Source: Channa striata
Lineage: Eukaryota; Chordata; Actinopteri; Anabantiformes; Channidae
Length of the DNA stretch: 64,000 nucleotides
Assembly: GCA_033026295.1 (NCBI GenBank)
Contig: CM065185.1
Span: 7,750,001-7,814,000, forward strand
Direction of reading: 5' to 3'
Shown here in pieces: positions 1 through 13,672 of the stretch; position 1 is the stretch's first letter; each line of letters opens with the position of its first letter. The translations under genes and the position numbers were made by a program. The notes under the pieces were generated by a model that was given only the letters and a program-made list of their open reading frames with translations, did not search any database and was not told where the DNA came from.

Positions 1-3000
1 AATAACCATAATCTTTGGAGACTAAAAAGCACACACATATATACCTCATCCTATGTTTAATTCATGGTGTTATATTACAATATTATTCTTTGTATTATGA
101 AGAACGTACATAAATAGTTGAAAAGAACTAACGAATGTGGAGTTAGAATAGATCAAATATAGAATAAAAAAAAGAAAAACATTATATACAATAGTGACAC
201 CCATTGCTCATGGTGATGCTCTTCAATGGGATAATGTGTTATCTATGTAACTGAAACAGTGCATTCTCATTTTCTAAGTAAACACACAGTGCCCGTTGCA
301 CAAGCCATATAACCAGTGTTTCCTCTTTCCCTACGCTGTCACAGCTAAGCACGGCAATACTCCAAGAAACTCAACCACAATGCAAAAGAAAAAAAAAAAT
401 TATAACATGTCGGAATGAAGCAAAAAATATTACAGAAATTAAATACCACAATGCACCATTACTCAGTAAATTTCAAAGGTTTGACTTTAAATACATATAC
501 AGAGCCTGGACATGAATCTGATTTACAGTGTGCGCGTGAATGTCTGATATGGGATTTAATTTGCAGATGTTTGTGGGAGTCACATCCTCCAGTGACTTCA
601 GCAGCTTTTAACCATCTTGCTTGTTCTCCAAAAACCACATAACAAGCATTTGCTTGTGCACAGTTGCTTGTTATACCCTTTAGTTTGTGGTTGTAAAGGA
701 ACACTGTTTTGGGAGTCAGTTTGGGTGTGAGGCTGACAGTGTTAACAAGCCGTTGGTAATGTAAGTGTTTTAGCTTTTATTCTACCCTGCTTTTCCAGAC
801 AGGTAAAATCCCCTCTTGCAAAACAAAGGGGGAGTTCTGCTTAAAATGTATAAAGGAATCTATTGGTTTTACTGTGTTTGAGGCTACAGGGCGATATATA
901 GATGGTGAAGAGGGGGAATAGGGGTAGCTACAAAATGTTTATGGAGATCCTGTGTCTCTCTGGGAGCCTAATCGAATCCTGTGGCTGGAGTGAGAGCCCA
1001 TTGTGGTGGAGTAAAGGATTACACTAGTAAACTGGTAAAACAGGGAAAAGAGCCCAAACACTCTCTACCTCCTATGGAGAGGCAACGAACCATCAAACAA
1101 TGAGAGGGGAGAGCATACTGCCAGCTGACTCATTTCATCAAAGAAAAAGAGACCCAGAGACCGAGAGAAGTGAGAGGAGGAAGATAGAGGAAATAGATTA
1201 GGAAGTTCATATACATGCATGCGCACGCACCCCCTCAAAAAAAATCTAAAAAAGGACTGAAGGATAGAAGAAGCAGGTGACAGAGGGGGCTGCATAAACG
1301 ACAGTTTCAGCGGTATAGGGTAATGTGGGCAAATGATGTCTGTCTTGCTTGTCTGTCTGCATCCTGAGTGACAGTTTACAATCTCTGAGGCAGCAGGCAG
1401 GCCCAGCAGGTTGGCTCTTTGGCTCTACACAATCCCTCATTTCCCAACCAATTTTTTTTCTCTCTTGTCGTCTACCCTCTACCAGCGGCTCTCGTTCTGT
1501 TTCCAGGCCTCTCTAATCTTCCTCGTTCTTTTACCAAAAGCACCACCACCTCTCCCCTGCATTTTGTCTACTTTTTTAATATATCTTTCTGTTCATGTTC
1601 GCAGGTGATCAGCAATAATTTTAACTATCATCTTGATTATCCTTCTGATAAATGTGAAAGATAAAAGGCCCTTACATTTTTAGACTTTAAAAAGGAAAAA
1701 AATCTGTAGTAAGGATTGTAACCTAAAAGTTTTGCTGCACAATCATGAGCATAATGTATCATCTGCATTCTGCAACTTGCCTCGCTGAATTACTCCTCTC
1801 TCCATCTTCCCTCTCTTCTTCTCTGTTCCTTCAAAGGCTGCCGAGGTGTATTCAAACAGCAGGATACACACTCAGCTAACAAACCTCATTAAGGGCCCAT
1901 ACACACATTCTCAATGCTAACAGTAGCTGTCACACATCCCCTTTCAATGCACACACTGGTGGCCACACTGACCGAACAAAGCATCTTTACAGAGCTAATT
2001 AGAAAGGTCCCCCTCTTTATTTGAAACTCATCTGAATAGGAGGGAACATGATAATGAGGAGGGGAGAAAGCGATAGAGAAGGAGGGACAGGAAGGAGAAA
2101 GGAGGGAAAAGGAGTTGGTCCAAGGGAGAGAAAAACAATAGAGAATGCTTACTGATATATTCAAAAACATAGCAGGCGTGTCTTTCACAATGTGGAATTT
2201 AAGCTGGGAGCTCAAGCAGGCAGGGGGAAATGAATTAGTGTGACACCGCTCTGTGTATCTCGGATGCAGCAGTGGAGGGGAGCAAGTAGGGAACTGAGTG
2301 CTGCACTGATTTGATTGGTGTGCCAGTATCCAGAGAGATAGAGGGAAGGGATGGGTGTGACACCAGCTTTGTGGGGAAGGCGGTAAAAGAGCAGCTGCTG
2401 ACATGGACGGCATTTCAGAACGCTGTGTCTTAAACATGAATGACCGATCAAACCAACTGGGATGAACAAAACACCACAAACAAGGAACTCGTTCACATAA
2501 TTGTACAAAATAAACTCAATAAATGTGTGCTGCTATTGAATTTCTTTGCTTTTTTCCACGCTCCTTATAGTTTCTCTGACAAAGAAGATGACAATCAGTA
2601 GATCTATTCTCCATCTTAAATGTCATTTTTTCTTTTTGGCTTCTCACATTTTGTAGTAAGAGAAGAAGGTCGCACTGACTTTAGCTCCTAAACATAACTA
2701 TAATTGCAACATTTTCTTCTAATTCTTCTCCATTCCATGTTGAGTTTTTATTCTATGTGTCCCTGAAACAATCTGTTTGTGTGTCTGTCCATGAGAACGT
2801 AGACACAGACAATGCCAAGTTGACAGTTAGGGTCTTGAATCAAGCACAAGGCCAAGTTTGTCTCAGCAGACTCATCAAATGGACACATCAACAACTGTAG
2901 AAGTAAAATACTGGACAATTTTTAAAAATGTCTCAAAAATGTGTGCACCACAGCAAGGAGCAAGTAGAATCCAAGTGTCCTTCAAAAGTGAAGAAATTAC

Positions 3001-3442
3001 ATTATTTGTAAAGAGATATTGTTTTCTAAATGCAACAGTAAAGGAAAGTATATAGGCTATTTCCAAATGCAAAAAAAGAAAGAAAGAGAGAAAAAGAATC
3101 TTTTGAATTGACAACAAAATTTTAAGTTCAAGTTGAAGTTATGACCTAATTGTTGTCTATCAAGCCCAGTGGGCCATGATGAGAGTGCAAAGCATTCTGG
3201 GAGAATAGCAGGTGTCCCCATGTCACAGAGTTTCCCAGACAGCTTGTTAATTTGCACAACTTTTACACACACATCTCTACTTGTATGTGTGTGTATGTAT
3301 GCGTGTATATATTAGCGATGGGACTTGACCCTTGCGAGCTGCGGCAGTGTTTCGCGTCTTGCTGGGCGTGGGAAAAAGACGGGACCCCTTTTCACAGCTG
3401 CCTTGGCTGAGGCCTGGACTGTTGGGGGGCCCTGTACCCCCT

Positions 3443-3443
<1 letters not shown>

Positions 3444-3486
<43 letters not shown>
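3444..3486. repeat. (CA)n microsatellite
   Basis: Perfect CA dinucleotide run of about 21 units, preceded by a C-rich segment. Confidence 0.98.
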
Positions 3487-3489
<3 letters not shown>

Positions 3490-3954
3490 CCCCCTTATCC
3501 GACCCCCCTCCCTTCCTCTTTCTATCCCCATTCAGGCTCCGGCCTACTGGCTTTCAAAAGCAGAACCCCCTTCTCAGCCCTTCATAAATACATCTCATTA
3601 TTCAAGAACTAGTTTGCATAAGGATTCCAAAGAGATCCGCACTCTGTTCGTGAGGCCTGAAGCTCCTCAGCCTTTTGGACCGCACAAGTGCAAATTTCGA
3701 CTTAGTAATCTCCCTGTGTTAATATTTGTTTTAAAACGATGTGTGCACACTTGTAAAACTCTTTCACCAGTATATCAACTGTCTCCAGATTTCTATTTTG
3801 GTGCATCATTTTCTTAAAAATCTCATTGGTTTCTCAGAAATTTGGCAGAAAATCTCAACAAACTAAAACCATTGAAAAGGGAGGTTAGCCTGACTTTTAG
3901 CAAGTGCTTTGCTAGTCTGTATCCCATCTGCCACGGGCTATTGTACAGTACTTT

Positions 3955-3975
3955 ACACACACACACACACACACA
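3955..3975. repeat. (CA)n microsatellite, short
   Basis: About ten perfect CA units followed by a C-rich stretch. Confidence 0.95.
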
Positions 3976-4838
3976 AACCCCTGTACAACACCCCCCACCC
4001 GACCCCCATTTGCTGCAATGCATTACTGCAGAGATTTATCTCCTATCAGCCTGTATAATACTGAGGTTATAATTTACATCCACTTTAGAAAACAGCAGCA
4101 CAGGCCGGTCCTTGCATATGCTAATATAAAGCTTGGGAAAATCTGGGCGACTCAAAGAACTCCATACTAAATTTGAATAACTGAGCTTTCTATTGAGCTT
4201 CAGGTTGTGAAACCATGAAGATTTGACCTTGCTAACAATATGTACTTATTGTTTAATTCCTCATGCTCAACTATTTAAGGGGGGATATGAGGGAACATAC
4301 TGCCAGCCCTCAAACTGGGAATGTTTTTGTTTCAGTCTTTCTAAAATGACTAAAATCTTTTGGCTATGTTTTGATTTTCCTTTGGAGTCTAAAAATTGTG
4401 AATTTCTATTTAAATGTTAGGATGAAACCAAAACCATCTCACCAAACTATTCATCCAACATTAGACTTTCCTGGCAATTTGCTGTGTTTTTCAAGCGTTT
4501 TGACTTAATGCTGCTGCTGCTGCTGAATTATGCATGAGCTATACCTTTATGCAAACTGATACTTTGCTTACAACAATCAGGAGACTTCGGACAAGGGGAG
4601 GTTGGCTCGTCAAGGTATTTGGGGGCAAAAAGGACAGAGCCACCCAAATGCTCTTTCCACATGAGCAGGTCCAAACCTTGGGTGAGCCCTACGCCTGCGC
4701 TCTCCTAACGGGATAAAGAACCGCAGCAAAGATTACACGGCCACCTCCCTTGCACCTACCTCACACTCTACCTGACAAATAGGATCATAATGTCTAAAAG
4801 GATAAAATGCTGAATATATGAGGAGGAAAAAAAAGAGG

Positions 4839-4857
4839 TGTGTGTGTGTGTGTGTGG
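4839..4857. repeat. (TG)n microsatellite, short
   Basis: About nine TG units running into GGTGGGTG. Confidence 0.95.
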
Positions 4858-5470
4858 GTGGGTGTAAGCGAGTGTGTGAGTGACTAAGGAGGATGGGGGG
4901 TGATGTACAATGTAAAAAAACCGTAGTACTTCAAAGGAGGAAGGAATGATGCAACTAAATATAGTGGTCTTACTTCACACACTTACATTTAGACTATGTT
5001 ACTGTAGGCTACTGAAGCTGCATGAGTATACATACTGAGATAAATATGAATTGTATAAAACATATGCACCATGTGCAAGAAACAAATGGCAGTAAATGTC
5101 CCTGAAAATTATTTAACCTTTTGGGTATTAGTGCTGCAAACATCATTCTTGAATCAAAAGAATCATAAATATAAAATCCTAAATATTTCAAAATTGTAAG
5201 TCTTATACTCTCTCGCTCCTATTTTCACACCCACACACATGCAACCAAAAGATATGGACTATATGCAACTAGCACTATTGCTGGCTCATAAGACTCCAAA
5301 CACCAAAGTATCTGCAAGCCCCCAGCCTCTTAAAGTGAATCTCTCCCTTAACTCCAAGGATGCATCGTTTTATCCAAAATACATAATGAATAATAGGCAA
5401 ACTACTTGTGCTCTTGGTAACATCTGTGTTCATCATGCATGTGTTCTTGTTTTAAACACCGGACATTTAC

Positions 5471-5547
5471 CTGCAGGATGGCTGTAGCTCCTCTTGTCTG
5501 GTGGGAGTTTGTCTTCACTGCAGTGGGATGAACTTGCTGGCATTTTC
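5471..5547 (-). CDS. Putative exon 2 of an unidentified minus-strand gene
   Basis: A 77-bp exon read on the minus strand. Its acceptor follows a long T-rich tract ending TTTTCTTTTAAAG, and its donor is CTGCAG followed by GTAAATG. It is open in the phase demanded by the proposed first exon (phase 2 in, phase 1 out). It encodes Lys, then MPASSSHCSEDK, then LPPDKRSYSHPAG, which is hydrophilic and Ser/Lys/Asp-rich. I do not recognise the protein. The internal ATG after Lys could be an alternative start. The two strong splice sites and the matching frame are seen in the sequence; that it is transcribed is inference. The rest of the gene would lie to the left. Confidence 0.5.
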
Positions 5548-7129
5548 CTTTAAAAGAAAAAAAAAAACACTCAGTGGTAGCTCTAATTTTTATTAAACAG
5601 CAAATATTTCAGGAATACATAAGTACCTTACAAAACGGAAAATAGATTTATGTTGACCTTGCAGCTAACAGCATTCTCTTAAACTAGTTATTTTGTCTTC
5701 ACAAGTGCTATTTTCTTCTGTGCACTTCTCATTACTTTGCTTCACTGCAAAGTTAAAAATGTTTTCTGTTGTGTGTATAGTAAATCATGTTTGATAAGAG
5801 TGTTTGTGGAGAGCCAGAAATATAAAATGTCACAGAAAAGCCAGGCCAGGGAGTAAAATGATGGTATAGACCATGCTTCATCTGGGTAATAATCCTAGTT
5901 GCTAAGCTACTAAAATACAGTGTTGAGTACTGAAAATGTTGTCTACAAATAAAAATTGTGTAAAATTCTGGAAATTATTACAGTGATGGAACTGAACAGA
6001 AAGGTGGAGATTACACTGGTCCACATTATTCTAACGTCTGCTTTTCTTGACATAACAACAAAATGCAAGGAGGTCAAATTGCACATAGTGGCTGAAATTA
6101 TAGACCAACTCTCACAACCATAAGTCAACAACAACAACAACACATGTGTGCATAACACACACACACCATATGAGCTCACTTGTTTAACGGCGCACATCAA
6201 ATATTGTCAGTCATGGTCTAAATAGAGCATGCTGGGACTTCAGGGATATTCAGTCATCTCCAGGGCTTGCTGATTCTGCTCTAAGAATAGATCAAACTCT
6301 GAGCCGATGTCCTATTTTGCTCTTATCTAGCAGCCAAACACGAAAATAATCCACCTAGAGAAATACAAATTTGAACATATCTGCCATGTCTAACTGGGAT
6401 TCAGCTTCAGTGATAAAAGCATGTTCGAAATAGTCTGCAGATGTTCATACAGCTCAGTCTTGTTCGCTCTAAATGACTGATGCAGTCTGATGTTGATGTT
6501 TTATACCCTGCAGGTTCTGCTTGGATAGCAAAAAGGCAAACCCACACTGTGTGTCACTCAGATGTTGTAAAGGAAAACAGTGTCTGTAGTGTTGTCAGGC
6601 ATGTTAGCATTTAAGCTCAGTCCTACACTTAATTTCTATGCTCCACTGACTCTTAGTCTTGAGCCAAATGAAATACAAATGTGTCTAATTATATTTCACA
6701 CTCCTCCTATCAAATTAATACCAGCCAGGGGACATCACTTAGCTTACAGCACTCATGGAGGAAATATATAGAGAGTCTTTGAGGAGTCAGGGAGTGTGCA
6801 TTTGAAGTGGATCCAGCTCTGCAGAATAAATTCATGCAGTGATATTAGTAACTTAGATTAACGCTATACCCAACTTGTAAGGCTTCAAAAATCCCCATAA
6901 CCAACATGTGAGATCTTCGAAAGCGATCTGCTGCTGCTACCAACACCGTCACGTGAGTCCCGCATTGACCAATCGCGTGGATCCTTTAACTATTTCTGTC
7001 TCACCCCTCAAGATATTACTGTTATAACACCCACACAGTTATGTCAACTACTCAACAGCGTACACTTTGTGTTTTTAGTATGTTTCTCCACATGCTTCAC
7101 CAGCTCATGCCCTAAAGTAAAGCCGCTTT

Positions 7130-7570
7130 CACGATTCTCAATAGGCCCCAGCATCACCGCGATGCCCACAGCACGAGCCCGACAAGCAGCAACAATCACG
7201 CCCTCAGAGGCACCTTATGTACAATAGGTGAACAGCCAACACTGAAATCATCTGTTCTCAAATCAGTGGACCCCCACTGAACACCCCCACTCCTCCTCTT
7301 CCTCGGCGGCAGCGGCGGAGTCCAGGCTCCCTCAGCATCACTGCCTCCGCTTCCTAGTGCTGCCGGTGCTGCTGCTGCTCCCCGGCAGCATCTCCATGCT
7401 CCTCCATGCCGAGCAGTGATGGACCCCCTGCTCCGGAGTGTTGGGCGTCAGTTCGTACTTTCGGTTCTCTAGCTTTATGAAATTAAAACTCATACAGCTA
7501 GATAACCAAAGACACAAACTAACCCGTCGTCTCTTAAAGGGGCCGCCTCTCTGATGCGAGCAGAGAGGAC
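7130..7570 (-). promoter_or_regulatory. GC-rich island, possible alternative promoter or 5' exon
   Basis: A CpG- and GCC/GCT-rich segment in otherwise AT-rich DNA, with a CAG/CTG-rich run at 7360-7390. On the minus strand it contains a short frame, 7338-7397, reading MEMLPGSSSSTGSTRKRRQ then stop, which looks like an N-terminus but has no good donor before the stop. It could be an alternative first exon or 5' UTR of the minus-strand gene. No TATA box is evident. Confidence 0.3.
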
Positions 7571-7619
7571 AGAAGACAGGAGAGAGCCTGCCTGTGGTCA
7601 CAGTGCACTGAGAGCCCCT

Positions 7620-7621
<2 letters not shown>

Positions 7622-7665
<44 letters not shown>
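7622..7665. repeat. (CA)n microsatellite
   Basis: Perfect run of 22 CA units, followed by a GAGA stretch. Confidence 0.98.
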
Positions 7666-7666
<1 letters not shown>

Positions 7667-8339
7667 CGAGAGAGATCAGCGGCACAGCTGCTTAAAAGAG
7701 GTCAGAAAAGAGCTTTTATATTTGTCTTTATATGGAAATGAAATGTTCAATCAAGTACTGTACCACACACACAAATACATAAACACGCACACACACACAT
7801 TTAGTTTAAACTTTGCTCTATTGGAATAACTATAATCAATCACAGTGATGCTAAATCAAGAAAACACGCCGTCGCCTACAAACTGTTTTGTGACACACAA
7901 TAAACCCACCTGTCAGAAATGATGCATTAGTGTATAAACGTCCTTTTTAGTAGCCAGTGTTTTGTCAGTATTTACACTGCAGATTTGAGCTGTTATGCCA
8001 CAGCATCAGGCCTAACACACAACCAAAGTTGCCATTAAACAACATTCAATTGTCACAGTTTCCGGGAACCACAAGACCACTGCACCCTAAAAACCAGGGT
8101 CTCAAACCATCAGAACATCATAAAACACACAGCATCCGTCCTACTCAAGACTTATACAATTTCCACATCAAGCAGTCATACAAAGCCAGGATCACACTTA
8201 CTTGCACATCAGTCTCCACTTCACTATCCTCAAAATTCTCTAATTATTTCAATTCCGCCTTGGATTGTTCCTCTTTTATCAGTGTCACGTCTGATCTCAT
8301 CCAGTGTGAGAAAAGCAGTGCAGTTCAAAGACTAAGCGG

Positions 8340-8530
8340 TTTTACGGTCTACAGCGTGTCCTGTGTCTCTGTGGACTTGTATAGGACTAACACGGTGTCC
8401 TCACCCTCACACATGCGAGCTGCGACTGATGAGTGCACGGAGTCCTCACGGTGAACGGAGAGGATAAACTCCGCCTCAGAGTGGGAGAGGGAGAGAGAGA
8501 GAGAGGCAGAGAGGCGGGAATCTGGAAATA
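8340..8530 (-). promoter_or_regulatory. GC-rich island with donor-like sites on the minus strand
   Basis: Locally raised CpG. On the minus strand there are two donor-like sites: one after ATG TGT GAG G (followed by GTGAGGACAC) and one after CACC (followed by GTGAGGAC). A GA-rich run sits at about 8487-8510. This fits an alternative 5' exon of the minus-strand gene, but nothing confirms transcription. Confidence 0.25.
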
Positions 8531-9618
8531 TTAAAGCCAATTTGAAAACTGAATGCAGGTGTGTGTCAATCAGGAGTTGATTCTTTCAATTGCCTTCATT
8601 AATCAATCCGTATAATACAGAGAGCAGCGAGTAAAATATGTCTACAGGCAAATTGAGGATGATGCAGATGGGGCTGGGCTGAGAGCAATTGCAGCATTTC
8701 TGAGAAATTTATCATTATTTTAGACATATATTATTATATTTTGATTAGGGAAAACGACTCCATTACTCTAATATTTACTGACGCTTTCCCCTTTTTGCTG
8801 TATAATCCTGTTAAGACATTGCAATGGGAGCAAAAACTGTGTAAAAGCCATTTAGTTCTTTACTTTTGCTGCGTTTTAAACACGTATTGCATAATCAAAT
8901 AATAACACGGAGACTGAATGACACTAGTGAAAATGTACAAGGCGCTGACGCATTTTTTAACTTATGGACAGAATATCACATAAATTACTCATACCAAAGA
9001 AAAACCACAAACCTATAAATCTATACAAAAAAATCTATGAGACGTTAAAATGTTTTATCATTGCCAGTTCCCTTTAGTTGTACTTGTGTTAATTTACAAA
9101 TCTAAACATGTGACCAATGCATGTTGGGGTGCTGTAAATAAAAAAGATCAATTAGATGGAGCACATTTTCATTATTTGAGCGAATTATGAACGTTATAAC
9201 CTACACAATTGCCACATTATTACGCTAGAGCATACCAATTACACCTGCAATAACTTGTATTCCCCACTAATTGCTTTTTGGGGATTCAGAGACTCAATAA
9301 AGGAAGAGAAACGCTGAAAAAGCTATATTTTTATAATATAAAAAGCTGCACAGGCACCGAGCTGAGAAATGCAGGGTTTCTGTTGCTTCTGCAGAAAAGG
9401 CCATCCCTAGCCAGACTCTGATACCATATTCAGGATACATCCAACCTTATCGACTGTGATATTATGATATGAGTGATATCTTAGCTCAGAAGATGAGATA
9501 GTGCACACGATAACAATCACACTGTAGATAAAACAAACTATAGGTAGAGACAAGACCCAAATAGCAACTTGCAATATCTCCCAAAGTTTGAAAAGATTAT
9601 TTAAAAAGGCCCTGGAAT

Positions 9619-9621
<3 letters not shown>

Positions 9622-9653
<32 letters not shown>
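9622..9653. repeat. (TG)n microsatellite
   Basis: About 16 perfect TG units. Confidence 0.97.
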
Positions 9654-9654
<1 letters not shown>

Positions 9655-10421
9655 CCCGTAAAAGTACAGGATCGTGCGGGTTTCCAAACGAAGCTTGCAT
9701 CAGATAACAGTTACATATCTGATTATTGCGCATGGGCAATCTGTTTGTATCATGGAGGTGCAGCTCTCCTGTCAGGCTGCAGCGCAGGTCCGGTTCTACT
9801 GTATGGATCCTATTCTGCTCTACATCATTTATAAATAGATCTAATCAGCTGTGGCCTCTGCTGCTGTTATCCTGTAATTTGACTGTAACACCACGCAGCA
9901 GCTCCTGATGTAGCGGTTTAGGAAGAGCCTTCCCAATTTGAACAAATCACTGTTGCAAAATTAGCATTAGAGCGAGGTTCATTTTCATTGGACGCACATA
10001 TGACTCCTGAGCATGCGCGACCAAGGCGTTGGACTATACGTGCATCCCCATATGGCATTTTCTTGCACACTACAGTGATGATTCAGTATTTGTTGTGTTC
10101 ATTAATAAACAGATATAATAATTACCGTTCCTCCAGGGCGTCAAATTATCAGGTGTTATGTAAAGTTAAACAAAATCTGTTTAAGTAATATTGGACACTT
10201 GACCTAATATTTATTTCCTAAACTTAACAGACCACGCCAGTTGTTTTAATCAATAAAATAATAACCTTGTTTGCTAGAGCACCAGAAATGTTATAAATTT
10301 TTCATATAATTAAGAATGTGTTCTGGACATTTACTTTAATTTTTGCCTAAATTATACCACAAAACTGATGCTAATTCCTGGACAAACAAATGCAGGTTTA
10401 AAAGAATCTGCTGAAGACGGA

Positions 10422-10424
<3 letters not shown>

Positions 10425-10456
<32 letters not shown>
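10425..10456. repeat. (GT)n microsatellite
   Basis: About 16 perfect GT units. Confidence 0.97.
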
Positions 10457-10458
<2 letters not shown>

Positions 10459-12980
10459 TCAGATTATTTTCCCACAACCAAGTGACAGGGAAAATTTAAC
10501 CCCCCCATCTACCCACCTCACCCCCTCCCACAAAAGAAAAAAAGAGAGATAGAAGTCAACATCAAGTTCAACAACGTGCCGGAGAGACATTTACATGACA
10601 ATCGGGTCTGGGGTCCTTGAGGTCCCCCCACCCCGCGCAACAGAGTCTGGCGTCAGCCCCGCTACACTTTCCCAGGCTCACAACAATATCTCCCTGCTGA
10701 ACTCTGCACTCCAGCGCTGCCCGGGGCCTCTTCCTCCTCCACCACCTCCTCCTCCTCCAGTACGACTACATGAATACTTATCACATAAACACATGGCTGC
10801 GGAGTCTCATTAAATATCGCAGAGTTTGCATAATATTCAGCTCAGGCTTACAGGACATTCTTCCCTGCATAGTAGGAAAATTATTTAAAAATCGGTACGA
10901 TTTTTCTAACGCGTTAAAGTCAGAGGCCATGACTGCAACCTATTAGAAACCCATTTTACTCTGTTATTATGTTACAATATCTCACTTGACAAGTGCAGAG
11001 TTTTTTTTAGTACGATAAAACAATAGAAACAATTTTAAGCTCAACTTAATCTGTCAGCTAATGGAAAATATTGTAACTGTATAATAAATAAATATATAAA
11101 TAAATAAAAAGAAAACAAAGCCTTCATTAATGTCCATATTGCATATCGCATCTATTTTTGAAAATATTAAAGACTACTTACAAATCTCATGAGCTCAAAA
11201 TAATAATCAGCTCCACATGGATCCATTGGATTTAAAATACACAATTTTGTGAATTATATTACAATTCCAGAAATGCCTCCTTTTGCTTTTTGCAAACAAG
11301 GCTCGATATTTGGAGAAAGGTCTCGATTCCTGCACGACAAAGGTGCACCGCAACGACTGTCTTTTGAAAGGCAGTTTTCTTCAGATCTTAAATTCATTTT
11401 CCTCGTTGTGTTAACAGACGCCTGTCTAGCATGTAGAAAAATCTTCTCTTACCAGATAAAGCGGGTCAGACAGGAGTGTGAGAGCTGCAGCAACAGACCG
11501 CGAGAGAGGCGAGTGGAGGGAGGAGGATTATGAGGAAGGAGGAGGAAGGAGGGAGAGGAGGGAATAGTATCGGCTCAGGGCCTATCAAATTTGTCAAACA
11601 GGCCCTATAATGTTTGGGGGGAATAAACGGGGAATATAAAACAGCCTGAATATAGTTTACTGCTGATTTTATTGTGAAATAGCAGAGAATCACATTGAAA
11701 AACCCCGCTGCTGCTGGTCCAAATGTGTTGATGCAGTTGTGACTAAGGTGAGTAATGTGTCCCCTTCAAACCAGAATTAAAGACTAATAAGTCAAAGGCT
11801 ATTTTCGATAGGAAAACTCAACTAATAAAAAAAGTAATTTTACCGAATTCAAACTGGGGTGTTACAGCCTCATTAATTTAATCCACCTAAATGTAAATTT
11901 ACGACATTGAAAAGGAGAACCCACTTATAATCTTGGGAGAGGTTTATTCATCATTTCATGTCATGTTATTTATTCTGTACTACACTCAAACATCGACACA
12001 GTGAAGGTGTCACAAAGCAAGAAACAGGAAAGCGGATATCTGGACGAGGCTATTGTAGGATTTGGGGATTTCATAAGCTTTGGGACACACCGTGGCACAA
12101 AATACCGAAAAAATAATCCAGCGTATTGTATGATAAAGGTATCAACTTTGTAATAATGTATGCCGTATATAAATCTGTTTACAGCATTTTTAGTCAATTC
12201 TGCTGCCTACACTGGAAGAGCCTAATGCAGGTTTGCTGATGCAGATTTTATATTGGGCCGATTTTCATAGACCAACACACTGTGGATGTTTGTGCAGCTG
12301 GGGAAATTCATTTGCAGTTAGATATTAAAAACAAACGGTATGTTGCAAGCTCATGTCTCGTTTTCAAAGGGTATATGTAAACTGTAATAAAATGAAAATG
12401 AATCCAAACAGGACGAAACAGCGACACACTTTGGTGAGAAGAAAACAGATCACACTGTAGTACAGCGACTCTACTTTGATTGTATAGTGAAGAATATGTA
12501 TTTATGCACGCGTTTAAACTGAGATGATTAAACAATGTGTAATGAGAAACCTAAAACAAATTCTGGACCAGCTAAAATCCATAGGCTGCATTTAAATATA
12601 AATAATCTATTATAATATAAATCAAAGCTTTCAATTTAATCAGGCATTTCTTTCACGAAATAGTAGTAAAAGTTACTTTTGGAAAAAAAATATCGTTTCT
12701 TGTCAGATAAGTTTAGATTCGTATAAAACTTTTAATAATGTAATGAGGCTGAAATGAAAAAACAAAACAGCTGTATGCTCTAAATGCTGGAGAACACTGT
12801 TAAATAACTTTATGGTAGGAACATCAATATACGTCAATGTACTTTTTATTTTAGCTTTATGAGAATAGTTAGCAGATAATCTGCTAAATTTCAACAGCTG
12901 GTTTCAAGGACTGGGAGGTTAAAAATTGACTGAAACTGCTTCATATCGTTTATACTTTGTTATACTTTGCTATGCTTTAC

Positions 12981-13011
<31 letters not shown>

Positions 13012-13040
13012 AATAACAATATATTATTATTATTATTATA
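12981..13040. repeat. (ATT)n microsatellite, interrupted
   Basis: Two ATT/TAT trinucleotide runs (12981-13010 and 13022-13040) separated by AAATAACAAT-type sequence. Confidence 0.95.
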
Positions 13041-13631
13041 TTAAAATTATTATTCAAAGGCAAATAAGACCTATGTCAAATGTGATGTGGTTTTGTTCGT
13101 AAAGCTTACATTTTATATTTCTAAGCTGTTTTATTACAATAATGTCTGTATAAATAATGTTCATTAACTAAAATGTTTAGATTGTAGTTTTTCCTTTAAA
13201 GTGCTTGTGAAGCTGAGAGGCTACTATTATTTTAGATTCATAACATTTCAACAAGTAATTTTAAAAAATGCAGTTGCTACAAAATGTTCTCATGTAAAAA
13301 TTATGTCTGTTTAACTCAAAGAGTTTGACATTTTCCAGAAATGAAGGAACTTGTTCAGCTAATTCAGCACATTCACCTGTCCCCCATTCTGTTCACACAG
13401 CTAATCCTAAAAGTTGTTAAATGTGGTTAAACATGTTTGAATTATTGACAATACATTTAAAATTTTATTTTGATATTTAAAAATAAATGTGAAAAGTTGC
13501 ACTTTTTCCCCCTAACAAATATGTAATCATTAATTACCTGTTTGCATTTTGTACATTACAGTACCTTTTATCCCTGATACTGGATTAGACAAGTTCTCCA
13601 AATTGTAGAATATGATGTTTTCTCCTTCTCT

Positions 13632-13672
13632 TCAAAGTTGCTTTGAATAAAAGTGGCTGCCAAATTTCCCAT
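13632..13672 (+). repeat. Fragment resembling a teleost SINE 3' tail
   Basis: Contains TTGCTTTGAATAAAAGTGGC followed by TGCCAAAT. This matches, from memory, a sequence common at the 3' ends of fish short interspersed repeats (GCTTTGGATAAAAGCGTCTG type). A related copy lies near 40.3 kb. The rest of the element is not recognisable. Confidence 0.5.

Larger units (their letters stand above)
1..5470. other. Left flank, no exon resolved
   Basis: I could not support an exon in this stretch. If the minus-strand gene starting near 15 kb is real, its third and later exons lie here or beyond the left edge, so this would be intron. It holds (CA)n tracts near 3.45, 3.96 and 4.84 kb and a purine-rich stretch on the plus strand at about 2.04-2.13 kb. 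A 196-codon open frame on the minus strand at 1889-2479 has no recognisable domain and a low-complexity composition, so I treat it as chance. Confidence 0.5.

Noticed and set aside
1889..2479. 196-codon open frame on the minus strand
   Set aside because: No recognisable domain, irregular composition rich in Ser, Pro and Cys, and no supporting splice sites; it lies antisense to purine-rich DNA, which lengthens frames by chance.
3332..3817. 161-codon open frame on the plus strand
   Set aside because: It runs through a CA microsatellite (poly His-Thr) and has no domain.
7957..8454. 165-codon open frame on the plus strand
   Set aside because: No homology that I recognise, no good flanking splice sites, and it ends in a GC-rich island more likely to be regulatory.
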